This document shows positions 9,180 through 17,635 of a DNA stretch of 64,000 nt, in pieces. A program made the translations under genes and the position numbers. The stretch lies in contig RHLH01000001.1 of the NCBI GenBank assembly GCA_003712165.1, forward strand, positions 1,957,575 to 2,021,574. The letters are read 5' to 3'. Source of the DNA: Phycisphaera sp. (GTDB lineage: Bacteria; Planctomycetota; Phycisphaerae; Phycisphaerales; UBA1924). Below the pieces are notes generated by a model. The model saw only the letters and a list, made by a program, of their open reading frames with translations. It was not told the DNA's origin and made no database searches. Position 1 is the stretch's first letter. The number at the start of each line of letters is the position of its first letter.

Positions 9180-10496
9180 TTATGCAAACTTCGTCACGCC
9201 TGGCACGGCAATGCTGGGCCTTGGTCTGTCGCCGAACGTGAACGGATCCGGGTTGAGGTTTTCCTGGCTGTCCCGGGCTTGCTGCCACGTCACGACCTCG
9301 CCTGTATAAGCGGCCATGCGGGCCATGATGGCCATGAGTGTCGAGTAGGACATCGAAACGCCGTCGTTCACGGGGTTGCCGTCACGGATCGAGTTGAACA
9401 GCACGTCGTGCTCGCGCTGATACATGTCGTTGCCCGGCGCGTTACCCCGCCACGGCTGGTCGCCCTCGATGACGTGCTGGCCAGTCCAGGGCTGCATCGT
9501 GCATCTGCCGGCGCTCCCGAGGAAGTACGCCGAGTTATCTGATGGGGTGTTTGGCCAGTGCCTGCACATGTGGTACGCGCGTTGTCCGTTGGCGTACTCG
9601 AACGTGACACCGAAGTGGTCGTAGACGTTGCCCGTCTCGGGTGTGTCTGGTCTTGTCTGCCGGCCTCCGACAGCCCAGCATCTCACGGGCGGGACATCCT
9701 TCATCGCCCAGGCGATCCAGTCGATCGCGTGAACCGCCTGCTCGACGACGTGGTCACCCGACAGCGGCGTGAAGTACTGCCAGTTGCGGAGCTGGAACTC
9801 GGTCTCGCTCCAGCCATCCTGCATCGGGTTCGGACGCACCCAGCCTGTTGTGTTGTACGTGGTCTGGATCGTGTGGAGATCGCCGACACCTCCGCCGTGA
9901 AGCTTGGCCATCGTTTCTCTGCATTGATCTTGATATCGCCAGCAGAAACCCGACATGACGGCAAGCCCGCTCTGCTTCGCCTTTCGCGCGGACTGCAGAA
10001 CACTCCGCACGCCCGGCGCATCGACCGCGACTGGCTTCTCACAGAACACGTGCTTACCTGCATCGATGGCCGCAGCCATCTGCTGGGGGCGGAACGCGGG
10101 CGGTGTGGTGAGCAGCACGACATCGCACTCGTCGATGACCCGTTTGTACGCATCGAAGCCCACGTGCATCCGATCTGCTGGGACTTCGATTGTGCCCGCG
10201 GGATCGCCTCCCTCTTCTGCGTGTGCGTCAAGCCCAGCCTGCACGCGGCCGATGCTTGCCTCGATTCGACCACCGACCGCCTCGCCCGCGGACCAGAGCA
10301 TCGCGTTCGGGTCCGCCTTGAGTGCCTGGAGCATCGCTCCGGTGCCTCGACCGCCGCAGCCGACAACGCCTACGCGGAGCGTGTCGCGGTTGGGCTTTGT
10401 CATCGCGCCGAGCGCCGATCCTGCAACGAATCCTGATGCGCCGATCGCTGCGGCGCCCTTGACGAACTCCCGCCGATGTATGCCGTCATTCGTCAT
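9180..10496 (-). CDS. Gfo/Idh/MocA-family oxidoreductase, Tat-exported
   Basis: A 438-residue paralogue of the dehydrogenase at 6958-8241. The Tat signal is HRREFVKGAAAIG; the Rossmann loop is VVGCGGRGTGA; the family signature is HVFCEKPVAVD. SGDHVVEQAVHAIDW, which recurs in the paralogue as SGDHICEQHIHNIDV, lies in the substrate-binding half. The C terminus has the repeated MARMAAYTGEVVTW segment also seen in the paralogue (MGRMSAYTGKQVTW), so the two arose from one ancestor. Its 5' end overlaps the stop of the upstream SUMF1-like gene by 11 bp. Probably an exported sugar dehydrogenase or reductase; substrate unknown. Confidence 0.9.
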   Translation of the reverse strand: MTNDGIHRREFVKGAAAIGASGFVAGSALGAMTKPNRDTLRVGVVGCGGRGTGAMLQALKADPNAMLWSAGEAVGGRIEASIGRVQAGLDAHAEEGGDPAGTIEVPADRMHVGFDAYKRVIDECDVVLLTTPPAFRPQQMAAAIDAGKHVFCEKPVAVDAPGVRSVLQSARKAKQSGLAVMSGFCWRYQDQCRETMAKLHGGGVGDLHTIQTTYNTTGWVRPNPMQDGWSETEFQLRNWQYFTPLSGDHVVEQAVHAIDWIAWAMKDVPPVRCWAVGGRQTRPDTPETGNVYDHFGVTFEYANGQRAYHMCRHWPNTPSDNSAYFLGSAGRCTMQPWTGQHVIEGDQPWRGNAPGNDMYQREHDVLFNSIRDGNPVNDGVSMSYSTLMAIMARMAAYTGEVVTWQQARDSQENLNPDPFTFGDRPRPSIAVPGVTKFA

Positions 10497-11295
10497 CTGA
10501 CTCTCCTTCTTCCTTGCTCACCTCGACAACGAACCTGAACCCGACCCAACTGCAATCCGCGAGCCACCACTGGCTCTTTGGAATCTGCGGATCACTCGCG
10601 TTCCAACTTGACATCTGTTTCTGCAGCGAAAGCGGTGTGCATTCCGACGCTGGCTGCTTGTAGCTGCCTCCCATCGCGAAAGGGCGTTTCTCATCCGTCT
10701 CTACCCACTCGGCGACGTTGCCCAGTGTGTCGTAAAGGCCGAATTCGTTTGGCTGCTGCGCCATAACGGGGTGCGTTGTGTACTCCGAGTTCTCCTTCGA
10801 CCACACGTCCCCACCCTCTGCGGACGCGAGGTGCACCCACTCGGCCTTTGTCGGGAGCCTGCTCTCGATGCCCGCGTGCTCACCGAGCCAGTCGCAGAAC
10901 GAACGCGCCGCGTGGAGCGTCATGCCCATCGCCGGGTAGCCCTCGTGACCGAGGCCTCGGTCTGGCGGCACGTAGGGCTTGCTGGGCCGCGTCACCGCGT
11001 CGGCGCCCTTGCCCACGGATTCGCGCTCGCTCTCGGGTTTGTCGAGTTCGTAGAGATAGATGTCGTAGATATCCCAGGTGACTTCGTGAGGCAGCACCCA
11101 GAGTTCTGCCACTTCGTGGGGTTCACCTTCGACCTCGGTGACCCCGCCCGGCACACGCACGAGATCAAAGCTCACGGTCGTTCCAGGGACCAGAATCGAC
11201 TTGGTTTCGGCTTCATCTACGAGTGTCTGCGCTTTCGCGGGCACTCCCAGCAAGAACGCCGCTACGCTGATCACCATGACCCGGTACACACTCAT
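10486..11295 (-). CDS. SUMF1/formylglycine-generating-enzyme-fold secreted protein
   Basis: A 269-residue protein with signal peptide MSVYRVMVISVAAFLLG followed by AKAQ. The formylglycine-generating enzyme (FGE-sulfatase) fold is recognisable from LPHEVTWDIYDIYL, GYPAMGMTLHAARSFCDW, SRLPTKAEWVHLA, YDTLGNVAEWV and WVGFRFVV. The usual catalytic cysteine pair near the C-terminal repeat is not evident, so sulfatase activation should not be assumed; many such domains have other or structural roles. It is the first gene of the sugar-oxidation operon. The frame extends further upstream, but the signal peptide supports ATG 11295. ATG 11277 is an alternative, and its bases overlap the apbE start codon on the other strand. 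Confidence 0.78.
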   Translation of the reverse strand: MSVYRVMVISVAAFLLGVPAKAQTLVDEAETKSILVPGTTVSFDLVRVPGGVTEVEGEPHEVAELWVLPHEVTWDIYDIYLYELDKPESERESVGKGADAVTRPSKPYVPPDRGLGHEGYPAMGMTLHAARSFCDWLGEHAGIESRLPTKAEWVHLASAEGGDVWSKENSEYTTHPVMAQQPNEFGLYDTLGNVAEWVETDEKRPFAMGGSYKQPASECTPLSLQKQMSSWNASDPQIPKSQWWLADCSWVGFRFVVEVSKEEGESDDE

Positions 11296-12265
11296 AACCG
11301 CACTCGCCTTCACGCTTGTTGCCCCCCTGCTCGGTTGCGGCTCAAGCTCCAAACCGGAGCCCGAGGTTGCCTCGAAAGAGCCTATCCTGACCCGCTTCGA
11401 GTATGCAAGAGTCCTGATGGGGAGCAAGGCGAGGATCGTGTTGTACCAGGAGCACGAGCACGAAGCCGTGGCCAAAGCACGCATCGCGTTCGAAGAGATG
11501 GAGCATCTCAACACAGTCCTCAGCGACTACGACCCGAACAGCGAAGCGATGAGGCTCGTTGTGAATGGGCCGGGCCGATGGACGGAGATCAGCGAGGATT
11601 TGCTCGATGTTCTTCTCAAGTCGGCAAAGGTCTGGGCTGCATCAGACGGCGCGTTCGACCCGACCATCGGGCCAGTGACACACATCTGGCGCAAGGCGGC
11701 GGACCAAGCGAGCATGCCCGACAGCACTGTGCTTGCTGACGCTTGCTCGCGGGTTGGCTTTGAACTGCTCGAGATCGACTCTGGCGAATCGAAGGTCAGG
11801 CTCAAGACTGACGGGATGGTATTTGACTTCGGCGGGATCGGCAAGGGGTACGCCGCGGGGCGTGCTCTTGAAACACTCAGAGATCTCGATGCGCCGGCCG
11901 CTCTTGTGGATCTCGGAGGCGATATTGCCATCGGCAGACCACCGCCCGGCAGCGAAGGCTGGGTCGTCTCGATTGAGACCGGGCTCGGAAAAACTGAGGA
12001 CCGGGTGCTCGCCGACTGCGGTGTTGCGACCTCAGGCGATCTCTACAGGTTTGTTGAGATCGACGGCGAGCGTTACTCGCACATCGCCGACCCACAGACC
12101 GGGAAGGGGCTGACCACACGGATCGCGGTGACTGTCATCGCCGACGAGCCTTGGCTCGCCGACGCTCTGGCGAGCGCATTCAGTGTCCTTGGTGAAGAGG
12201 ACTCGGAAGGTCTCAGAGATGCCTACCCGGACGCCGAGGTGCATATCACAACCAATTCAAATTGA
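11276..12265 (+). CDS. apbE: FAD:protein FMN transferase (ApbE family lipoprotein)
   Basis: Covalently attaches FMN from FAD to Ser/Thr residues of exported flavoproteins. The 329-residue product begins with lipoprotein signal MTRYTLITALAFTLVAPLLGC, whose Cys would be lipidated. Diagnostic motifs are DYDPNSEAMRL near the N terminus, DGAFDPTIGPV, FDFGGIGKGYAAGRA and ALVDLGGDIAIG, and SHIADPQTGKG with the conserved His. ATG 11276 is chosen because the lipobox follows at the right distance; no good Shine-Dalgarno sequence is seen. The start overlaps the 5' end of the divergent SUMF1-like gene, which is rare. The 3' end overlaps the converging methylase gene by 20 bp. No Rnf or Nqr target gene lies in the window. 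Confidence 0.92.
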   Translation: MTRYTLITALAFTLVAPLLGCGSSSKPEPEVASKEPILTRFEYARVLMGSKARIVLYQEHEHEAVAKARIAFEEMEHLNTVLSDYDPNSEAMRLVVNGPGRWTEISEDLLDVLLKSAKVWAASDGAFDPTIGPVTHIWRKAADQASMPDSTVLADACSRVGFELLEIDSGESKVRLKTDGMVFDFGGIGKGYAAGRALETLRDLDAPAALVDLGGDIAIGRPPPGSEGWVVSIETGLGKTEDRVLADCGVATSGDLYRFVEIDGERYSHIADPQTGKGLTTRIAVTVIADEPWLADALASAFSVLGEEDSEGLRDAYPDAEVHITTNSN

Positions 12266-13247
12266 TGCCTGGAAATTCGAGGTGCCAGTGAAAGAACGAG
12301 TGCTCTTGCTTGAGACGATCGATCTCTTCTCGCATCCAACCGGGTAGTTGATCCGGCGTGGCCCGAACCAGATCAAAGTGCCTCTGCGTCATCGCGTCCC
12401 ACTCACCCGATTCATCGGTTATGTGCATCCGCCACACGAAGGCGGCACACCATGCGTCAGCAGAGAGCATCGGATCCGGGTCTTGTGAGTGCGGGTGAGT
12501 GACGGTTGAGGATCTGCGCTCTGCCGTGTTGCGTCGTTTGTACGTGCTCACAGCTGCATTGTCATCACCGGGTTTCACGATGAACGCCGCGGATGGGACA
12601 CCCGCCTCGACGAGTTCAGGTGTTGCGCCGATCAGTGCGTTACCAACTTTGATCTTGCTGGCAAGCAGGTCATACGACGCGATCGGATCTGACGTCTCGT
12701 TCGCCAGCACGGCGCGGCAGAGCATCGCAGCGATTGGGTCGATGTCTACGCCGAAAAGACAGTTGGTGATGATCGTATCCAACACAGATTCTCTGCTGCG
12801 AGTTCCCACACGCTCGGCGAGCAAGTGAGCAGATCGGATGAGAAAGGCACCGACCCCAACAGCCGGGTCACACACACGGAACGACTCGATCGATCCGGCG
12901 AAGTCCTCAAGCGTTCGCAGAACTGTGCGCTCGACGAGATGGTCCACGAGCGAGAGCGGTGTGTAATAGGCCCCACGCTGCTTGCGCTTGGAATGCGAGT
13001 GGGTCGCATGAGCAGTCGCCAGTAGGGACTGATACGTACTCGCAAGCTCGAATAGGGAGGCATCGGAATCGCAAAGGATGTCGGCAATCTCAGGAGCCGG
13101 ATTTCCGTTCCCGAGTCGGAACTCGACGAGCGTGCGGTACGCGAGTCCGATGGCATCTGAACGACCTTCCACGAGCCTCTCCGCCTCGTCTACCGCGCGG
13201 TTCATCGTCTCAATCGGGGCTCGGGATTGGGATGGAGAGGTCGGCAT
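12246..13247 (-). pseudogene. Truncated class I N6-adenine DNA methylase (catalytic half missing)
   Basis: A 333-residue product resembling the N-terminal part of large restriction-modification methylases. It has KQRGAYYTPLSLVDHLVERTV, the SAM-binding motif I VCDPAVGVGAFLIRSAHLLAE and LFGVDIDPIAAMLCRAVL. The frame then reaches FFHWHLEFPGINLNWL and stops. In the family, FHWHLEFP is normally followed within about 20 residues by the catalytic NPPY/F motif and a target-recognition domain; both are absent. The truncated end overlaps the 3' end of apbE by 20 bp, so a deletion probably removed the rest of the gene. ATG 13247 is the likely start. No partner restriction gene is present. It could bind SAM but should not methylate DNA. 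Confidence 0.72.
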
Positions 13248-13331
13248 TGATGGGGATCCAAGGCCAGCGTAGCGGGCGAATCCGGCCCTTGCCGTGCGTA
13301 GAATCCAGCAGCAAGGAGGCTCTACCGACCA

Positions 13332-15242
13332 ATGACGACCAACGGCCAACAAGCTGCCCGTAATGAAGCCGAGCCTCGGGTGCTCGATGCCGTCGTGGTG
13401 AGATTCTGCGGCGACTCGGGCGACGGGATGCAGCTCGCCGGTGGGCAGTTCACCTCGACCAGCGCGATCTTCGGCAACGACATTGCCACGTTCCCGGATT
13501 TCCCCGCCGAGATCCGAGCCCCAAAGGGCACGACGTTCGGTGTCTCGGGGTTCCAGATCCAGTTCGCAAGCGAAGAGGTCTTCACACCGGGCGACACGGT
13601 CAACGCGATGTTCGCGATGAACCCCGCCGGGTTCAAGACCAACATCGACGACGTCGAGATCGGTGGTCTCGTGGTCGTCAATGAGGATGAATTCACCAAG
13701 GGCAACCTGAAGAAGTGCGGCTACCCCGAGGGGTACAACCCGCTCGAAGACGAGATGGTCACGAGTCAGCGCCAGATCGTGCGTGTCCCGATGAGCAGGC
13801 TAACCCGCGAGGCGGTTGCTGAACTTGAAATCGGCACCAAGGACGCGGACCGATGCCGAAACATGTTCGCGCTTGGGGTTGCGTACTGGATCTACCAGCG
13901 GCCGCTCGACGCGACAATCAGGCACCTCGAGGATTACTACGGCAAGCGTAAGAACCTGCCTGCGGTCGTTGAAGCGAATGTGAGAGTGCTCAAGGCCGGG
14001 TATCACTTTGGCGAGACCGCAGAACTCCTAGCAGTTCGCTATGCCGTTCCTCCCGCGAAGCTGGAGCCCGGCACATACAGGCGTATCGACGGCAATAGCG
14101 CTCTCGCGCTCGGGTTTGCTGCGGCGACCGAGAAAGCGGGCAAGGGGCTTGTTTACGCGAGCTACCCGATCACGCCCGCTTCGGATGTCCTGCACGCGAT
14201 GGCGAGGCTGAAGCATCTCGGCGTCAAGACGTTCCAGGCCGAGGACGAGATCGCGGCGGTGTGTGCCGCGATCGGTGCGAGCTTTGCGGGCGATATCGCG
14301 GTGACCGGCACATCTGGCCCCGGGATGTGCCTGAAAGCCGAGGCGATGGGGCTCGGGGTGATCTACGAGCTCCCGCTCATCGTGCTCGATGTGCAGCGCG
14401 CAGGGCCTTCGACTGGTATGCCCACGAAGTCGGAGCAGTCCGATCTGCTTCAGGCGATGTTCGGCCGCGCGGGTGAGAGCCCGGTGATCGTGCTGGCGCC
14501 GCGGAGCCCGGCGGATTGCTTTGACATCGCGATCGAGGCGGTGCGTCTCTCGACGAAGCACATGTGCCCGGTTGTGATCCTGTCCGATGCTTCGATCGCC
14601 AACGGCGCAGAACCCTGGCATCTGCCAGACTACGACGCGATCGAGCCGATTGATATCCATCACCCGACTGAGCTGGATGACGCCAAGGAACAGTTCCTCG
14701 CGTACAAGCGAAACGCTGAAACGCTCGCGAGACCGTGGGCGATCCCCGGCACGCCCGGTCTTGAGCACCGCATCGGCGGGCTTGAGAAAGCCGAGGACAC
14801 GGGAGCCGTGTCGTACGACCCCGAAAACCACGAACGCATGGTCGAGCTGCGAGCGCAGAAGATTCAGCGGGCGCAGTCTTCGATTCCCGATCTTGAGGTC
14901 GAAGGTGCACAATCGGGGCAGGCGTTGCTCCTGGGCTGGGGCAGCACGTATGGTGCGATCCTGACCGCGACAAGGAGACTGAACGCGTCGGGATGCGATG
15001 TGGGATGTGCGAACCTGCGATACCTCAACCCATTCCCGAAGAATCTGGGTGAGGTTCTTTCGCGATACGACAGCATCATTATTCCGGAGAACAACTCGGG
15101 TCAGCTTGCTTCACTCGTCCGAAGCGAGTTCCTGATCGATGCCAAAAGCATCAGCAAGATACAGGGGCGTACGTTCAGGGTTGATGAACTCGTTGCGAGC
15201 GTCTCAGATCTCCTGCAGTGTGCGAAGGGGGTGTCGCGATGA
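13332..15242 (+). CDS. korA: 2-oxoacid:ferredoxin oxidoreductase, fused gamma-alpha subunit
   Basis: Part of the two-subunit enzyme that converts a 2-oxoacid (probably 2-oxoglutarate) and CoA to acyl-CoA, CO2 and reduced ferredoxin. The 636-residue protein has the gamma domain first (VVRFCGDSGDGMQLAGGQF at about 17-35, then FPAEIRAPKGT). The alpha domain follows, with YPITPASDVLHAMARL, TGTSGPGMCLKAEAMG and PSTGMPTKSEQSDL. AGGAGG lies about 12 bases before ATG 13332. Its TGA overlaps the ATG of the beta-subunit gene (ATGA), indicating translational coupling. Assignment to 2-oxoglutarate rather than pyruvate is by overall similarity to KorA-type fused subunits and is not proven. Confidence 0.92.
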   Translation: MTTNGQQAARNEAEPRVLDAVVVRFCGDSGDGMQLAGGQFTSTSAIFGNDIATFPDFPAEIRAPKGTTFGVSGFQIQFASEEVFTPGDTVNAMFAMNPAGFKTNIDDVEIGGLVVVNEDEFTKGNLKKCGYPEGYNPLEDEMVTSQRQIVRVPMSRLTREAVAELEIGTKDADRCRNMFALGVAYWIYQRPLDATIRHLEDYYGKRKNLPAVVEANVRVLKAGYHFGETAELLAVRYAVPPAKLEPGTYRRIDGNSALALGFAAATEKAGKGLVYASYPITPASDVLHAMARLKHLGVKTFQAEDEIAAVCAAIGASFAGDIAVTGTSGPGMCLKAEAMGLGVIYELPLIVLDVQRAGPSTGMPTKSEQSDLLQAMFGRAGESPVIVLAPRSPADCFDIAIEAVRLSTKHMCPVVILSDASIANGAEPWHLPDYDAIEPIDIHHPTELDDAKEQFLAYKRNAETLARPWAIPGTPGLEHRIGGLEKAEDTGAVSYDPENHERMVELRAQKIQRAQSSIPDLEVEGAQSGQALLLGWGSTYGAILTATRRLNASGCDVGCANLRYLNPFPKNLGEVLSRYDSIIIPENNSGQLASLVRSEFLIDAKSISKIQGRTFRVDELVASVSDLLQCAKGVSR

Positions 15243-16273
15243 GCAGCAACAACGGCGACGCTGTCTCCCTCCCTCAATATACACCCAAGGACTTCACGTC
15301 CGACCAGGATGTTCGCTGGTGTCCAGGCTGCGGCGACTACGCGGTGCTCACAGGTGTCCGCAAAGCGCTCCCGAAGCTCGGGCACAAGAAGGAGGACTAT
15401 GTCTTTGTGTCGGGCATCGGTTGTGCTGCTCGGTTCCCCTACTACATGGACACTTATGGGATGCACACGATCCACGGGCGGAGCCTCTCCGTCGCGACGG
15501 GGATCAAGCTTGCGAACCCGGAGCTAAAGGTGTGCATTGCCTCTGGTGACGGCGACCTGCTCTCGATCGGTGCGAGCCACACCGTCCACACGATGCGGCG
15601 AAACCTCGACATCACGATCCTGCTTCTCAACAACCAGATCTACGGCCTTACCAAGGGTCAGTACTCCCCCACGAGCGAAACGGGGAAGGTCACCAAGTCC
15701 ACGCCCATGGGTTCGCCCGATGATCCGCTGAACCCGATTGCGATGGCCGTCGCTTCGGGGTGCTCATTCATTGCCCGGACGCTCGATGTCGATCTCAAGC
15801 TCTTCGACAGCGTGTACCTCCGCGCGATGGAGCACAAGGGCACTTCGTTTGTCGAGATCTACCAGGACTGCAACATCTTCAACCACGAGGCGTTCTTCTA
15901 CGCGACCCAGAAAGAGACGCGACCGGACAACACGGTCATGCTTGAGCACGGCAAGCCTCTGATCTTCGGGAAGCAGAGCGAGAAGGGCATCGTGCTCGAC
16001 GGGACGAAGCTCCGGGTGGTGACGATCGGACAGGACGCCGAGGAATCCGATCTGCTCGTTCATGACGAGACCGATCACCATCTGGCGTTCATGCTCTCGC
16101 AGATGCGTTGCCCGGAATTCCCAGAGCCTTTGGGCGTGATCTACGCGGACTCGTCGCGGCCGACGTATGAAGACGCGGTGCTCGGTCAGGTTGCGCTTGC
16201 CAAGGAGCAGCAAGCCGGCAGGGGTGCGAAAGAACTCATCTTCAGCGGTGACTTGTGGGACGTGACCGAGTAG
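15239..16273 (+). CDS. korB: 2-oxoacid:ferredoxin oxidoreductase, beta subunit
   Basis: The thiamine-diphosphate-binding and [4Fe-4S] subunit partnering the preceding gene. The 344-residue protein has VRWCPGCGDYAVL near the N terminus, GIGCAARFPYYMDTYG, the thiamine motif ASGDGDLLSIG followed by LNNQIYGLTKGQYSPTS, and SFVEIYQDCNIFNHEAF. Start ATG 15239 overlaps the korA stop. A frame seven codons longer exists but lacks justification. The stop abuts the stop of the converging DUF1552 gene with no spacer, so termination signals must lie inside coding DNA. Confidence 0.93.
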   Translation: MSSNNGDAVSLPQYTPKDFTSDQDVRWCPGCGDYAVLTGVRKALPKLGHKKEDYVFVSGIGCAARFPYYMDTYGMHTIHGRSLSVATGIKLANPELKVCIASGDGDLLSIGASHTVHTMRRNLDITILLLNNQIYGLTKGQYSPTSETGKVTKSTPMGSPDDPLNPIAMAVASGCSFIARTLDVDLKLFDSVYLRAMEHKGTSFVEIYQDCNIFNHEAFFYATQKETRPDNTVMLEHGKPLIFGKQSEKGIVLDGTKLRVVTIGQDAEESDLLVHDETDHHLAFMLSQMRCPEFPEPLGVIYADSSRPTYEDAVLGQVALAKEQQAGRGAKELIFSGDLWDVTE

Positions 16274-17635
16274 TCAGACAATGAGCCTGCTGAGCGGCCC
16301 GGTTGAGTCGCCGAACGAATCCACATCGCATCCCATTCTGTCGAGCATCGAGATGTACAGGTTGCAGAGCGGTGTTTCTCTGTCGTAGGCGATGTGCCGG
16401 CCTGTGTCGATAGTTCCGGCTCCGCCTCCAGCCATAACGATCGGGAGGTCTTCGTGGTTGTGCTTGTTTCCGTCGGAGATACCCGAGCCGAACATGATCA
16501 TGCAGTTGTCGAGGAGCGAGGCCTCGCCTTCCTCAATCTCGGCTGCTTTCTGGATGAAGCGGGCGAAGTGTTCCACGTAGAACATGTCGATCTTTTTGAT
16601 TTTCTCGACCATAGCTTCGTCGCCCCGGTGGTGCGAGAGGTTGTGGTGGCCGTCGGTGACGCCTATCTCCGCGAACGTGCGGTTGCTGCCGCCCGTGCCT
16701 GTCATGAATGACGCGATCCGGGTCTGGTCGGTCTGGAACGCGAGCAGGAGCATGTCGTACATGAGGTCGAGGTGCTCGCCGACCTGCCGCGGGATGCCGG
16801 CGGGTGCGATTGCTCCTTCGGGCGGCACGTTGGCTTCGGTCTCGGTGCGGGCGTGCTCGATGCGGCGCTCGATCTCGCGGATTGATGTTTGGAACTCGTC
16901 GAGCTTGTTCCGGTCGTTTGCGCTGATCCGTTGTTCCAGCCTTTTGGCATCGCTCATAACGAAATCGAGGATGCTCTGTCTTCTCGAGACCCGCTCGAGC
17001 GTGGCCTGCTTGTCGCGTGTGCCGAAGAAGGACTCGAACACGGCAGCGGGGTCGATCATTTTGGGGACGGGTGTGTCCTCGTCCTTCCAGGAGAGGTGCG
17101 ATGAGTATGCGCAGCTATAACCCGAATCGCAGCTGCCCGCGCGACGGCCCTGTTCGCAGCCGATCTCGAGCGACGAGAAGCGCGTCCTGTCTCCGATTTG
17201 TTCTGCGGCGAACTGGTCAACGCTGATGCCCAGGTTGATGTCGTTGCCCGCGGTCTTGCGGGCCTGCATGCCGGTGAGGAACGTTGCGGATGATCGCGCG
17301 TGATCGCCTGGGCCGTCGCCGTTGGCGCGGGCCTTATCGAGGGTGAGCCCGGTAAGCACGTTGACGTGCTTTCGGACGCTTTCGAGCGGGCTGAGTGTCT
17401 CTGAGAGTTTGTAACCGGCGCCTTCTCCGGCTGGTGCCCAAGTCGGGTAGTGGACACCGTTAGGGGTAAAGACAAATGCCATTCGAAGAGGCGCGGCTCC
17501 GGCCGGGGTCGCCGCGGCCTTTGCGCCTGCCAAGGCCGGGGCTTGCCCCATCGCTTCCATCCAGGGCAGCGCCATTGCAGCGCCCATGCCTCGGAGGACG
17601 GTTCGTCTTGAGATGGTTGATTTGCCGCTCATCAT
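16274..17635 (-). CDS. DUF1552 domain-containing Tat-exported protein
   Basis: A 453-residue protein of a family abundant in planctomycetes. The N terminus STISRRTVLRGMGAAMALP is a clear Tat signal. The body shows family hallmarks: RMAFVFTPNGVHYPTWAP, TGMQARKTAGNDINLGISVDQ, SIREIERRIEHAR and the end region MIMFGSGISDGNKHNHEDLP. It is related to the sulfatase-like DUF1501/DUF1552 group, but its activity is unknown. It overlaps the upstream DUF1592/cytochrome gene by 4 bp. That pairing is a stereotyped planctomycete arrangement and suggests a joint extracytoplasmic function. Confidence 0.92.
   Translation of the reverse strand: MMSGKSTISRRTVLRGMGAAMALPWMEAMGQAPALAGAKAAATPAGAAPLRMAFVFTPNGVHYPTWAPAGEGAGYKLSETLSPLESVRKHVNVLTGLTLDKARANGDGPGDHARSSATFLTGMQARKTAGNDINLGISVDQFAAEQIGDRTRFSSLEIGCEQGRRAGSCDSGYSCAYSSHLSWKDEDTPVPKMIDPAAVFESFFGTRDKQATLERVSRRQSILDFVMSDAKRLEQRISANDRNKLDEFQTSIREIERRIEHARTETEANVPPEGAIAPAGIPRQVGEHLDLMYDMLLLAFQTDQTRIASFMTGTGGSNRTFAEIGVTDGHHNLSHHRGDEAMVEKIKKIDMFYVEHFARFIQKAAEIEEGEASLLDNCMIMFGSGISDGNKHNHEDLPIVMAGGGAGTIDTGRHIAYDRETPLCNLYISMLDRMGCDVDSFGDSTGPLSRLIV

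Noticed and set aside
14028..14912. Long minus-strand frame opposite korA
   Set aside because: Antisense shadow of the oxidoreductase alpha domain with an Arg/His-rich meaningless translation.
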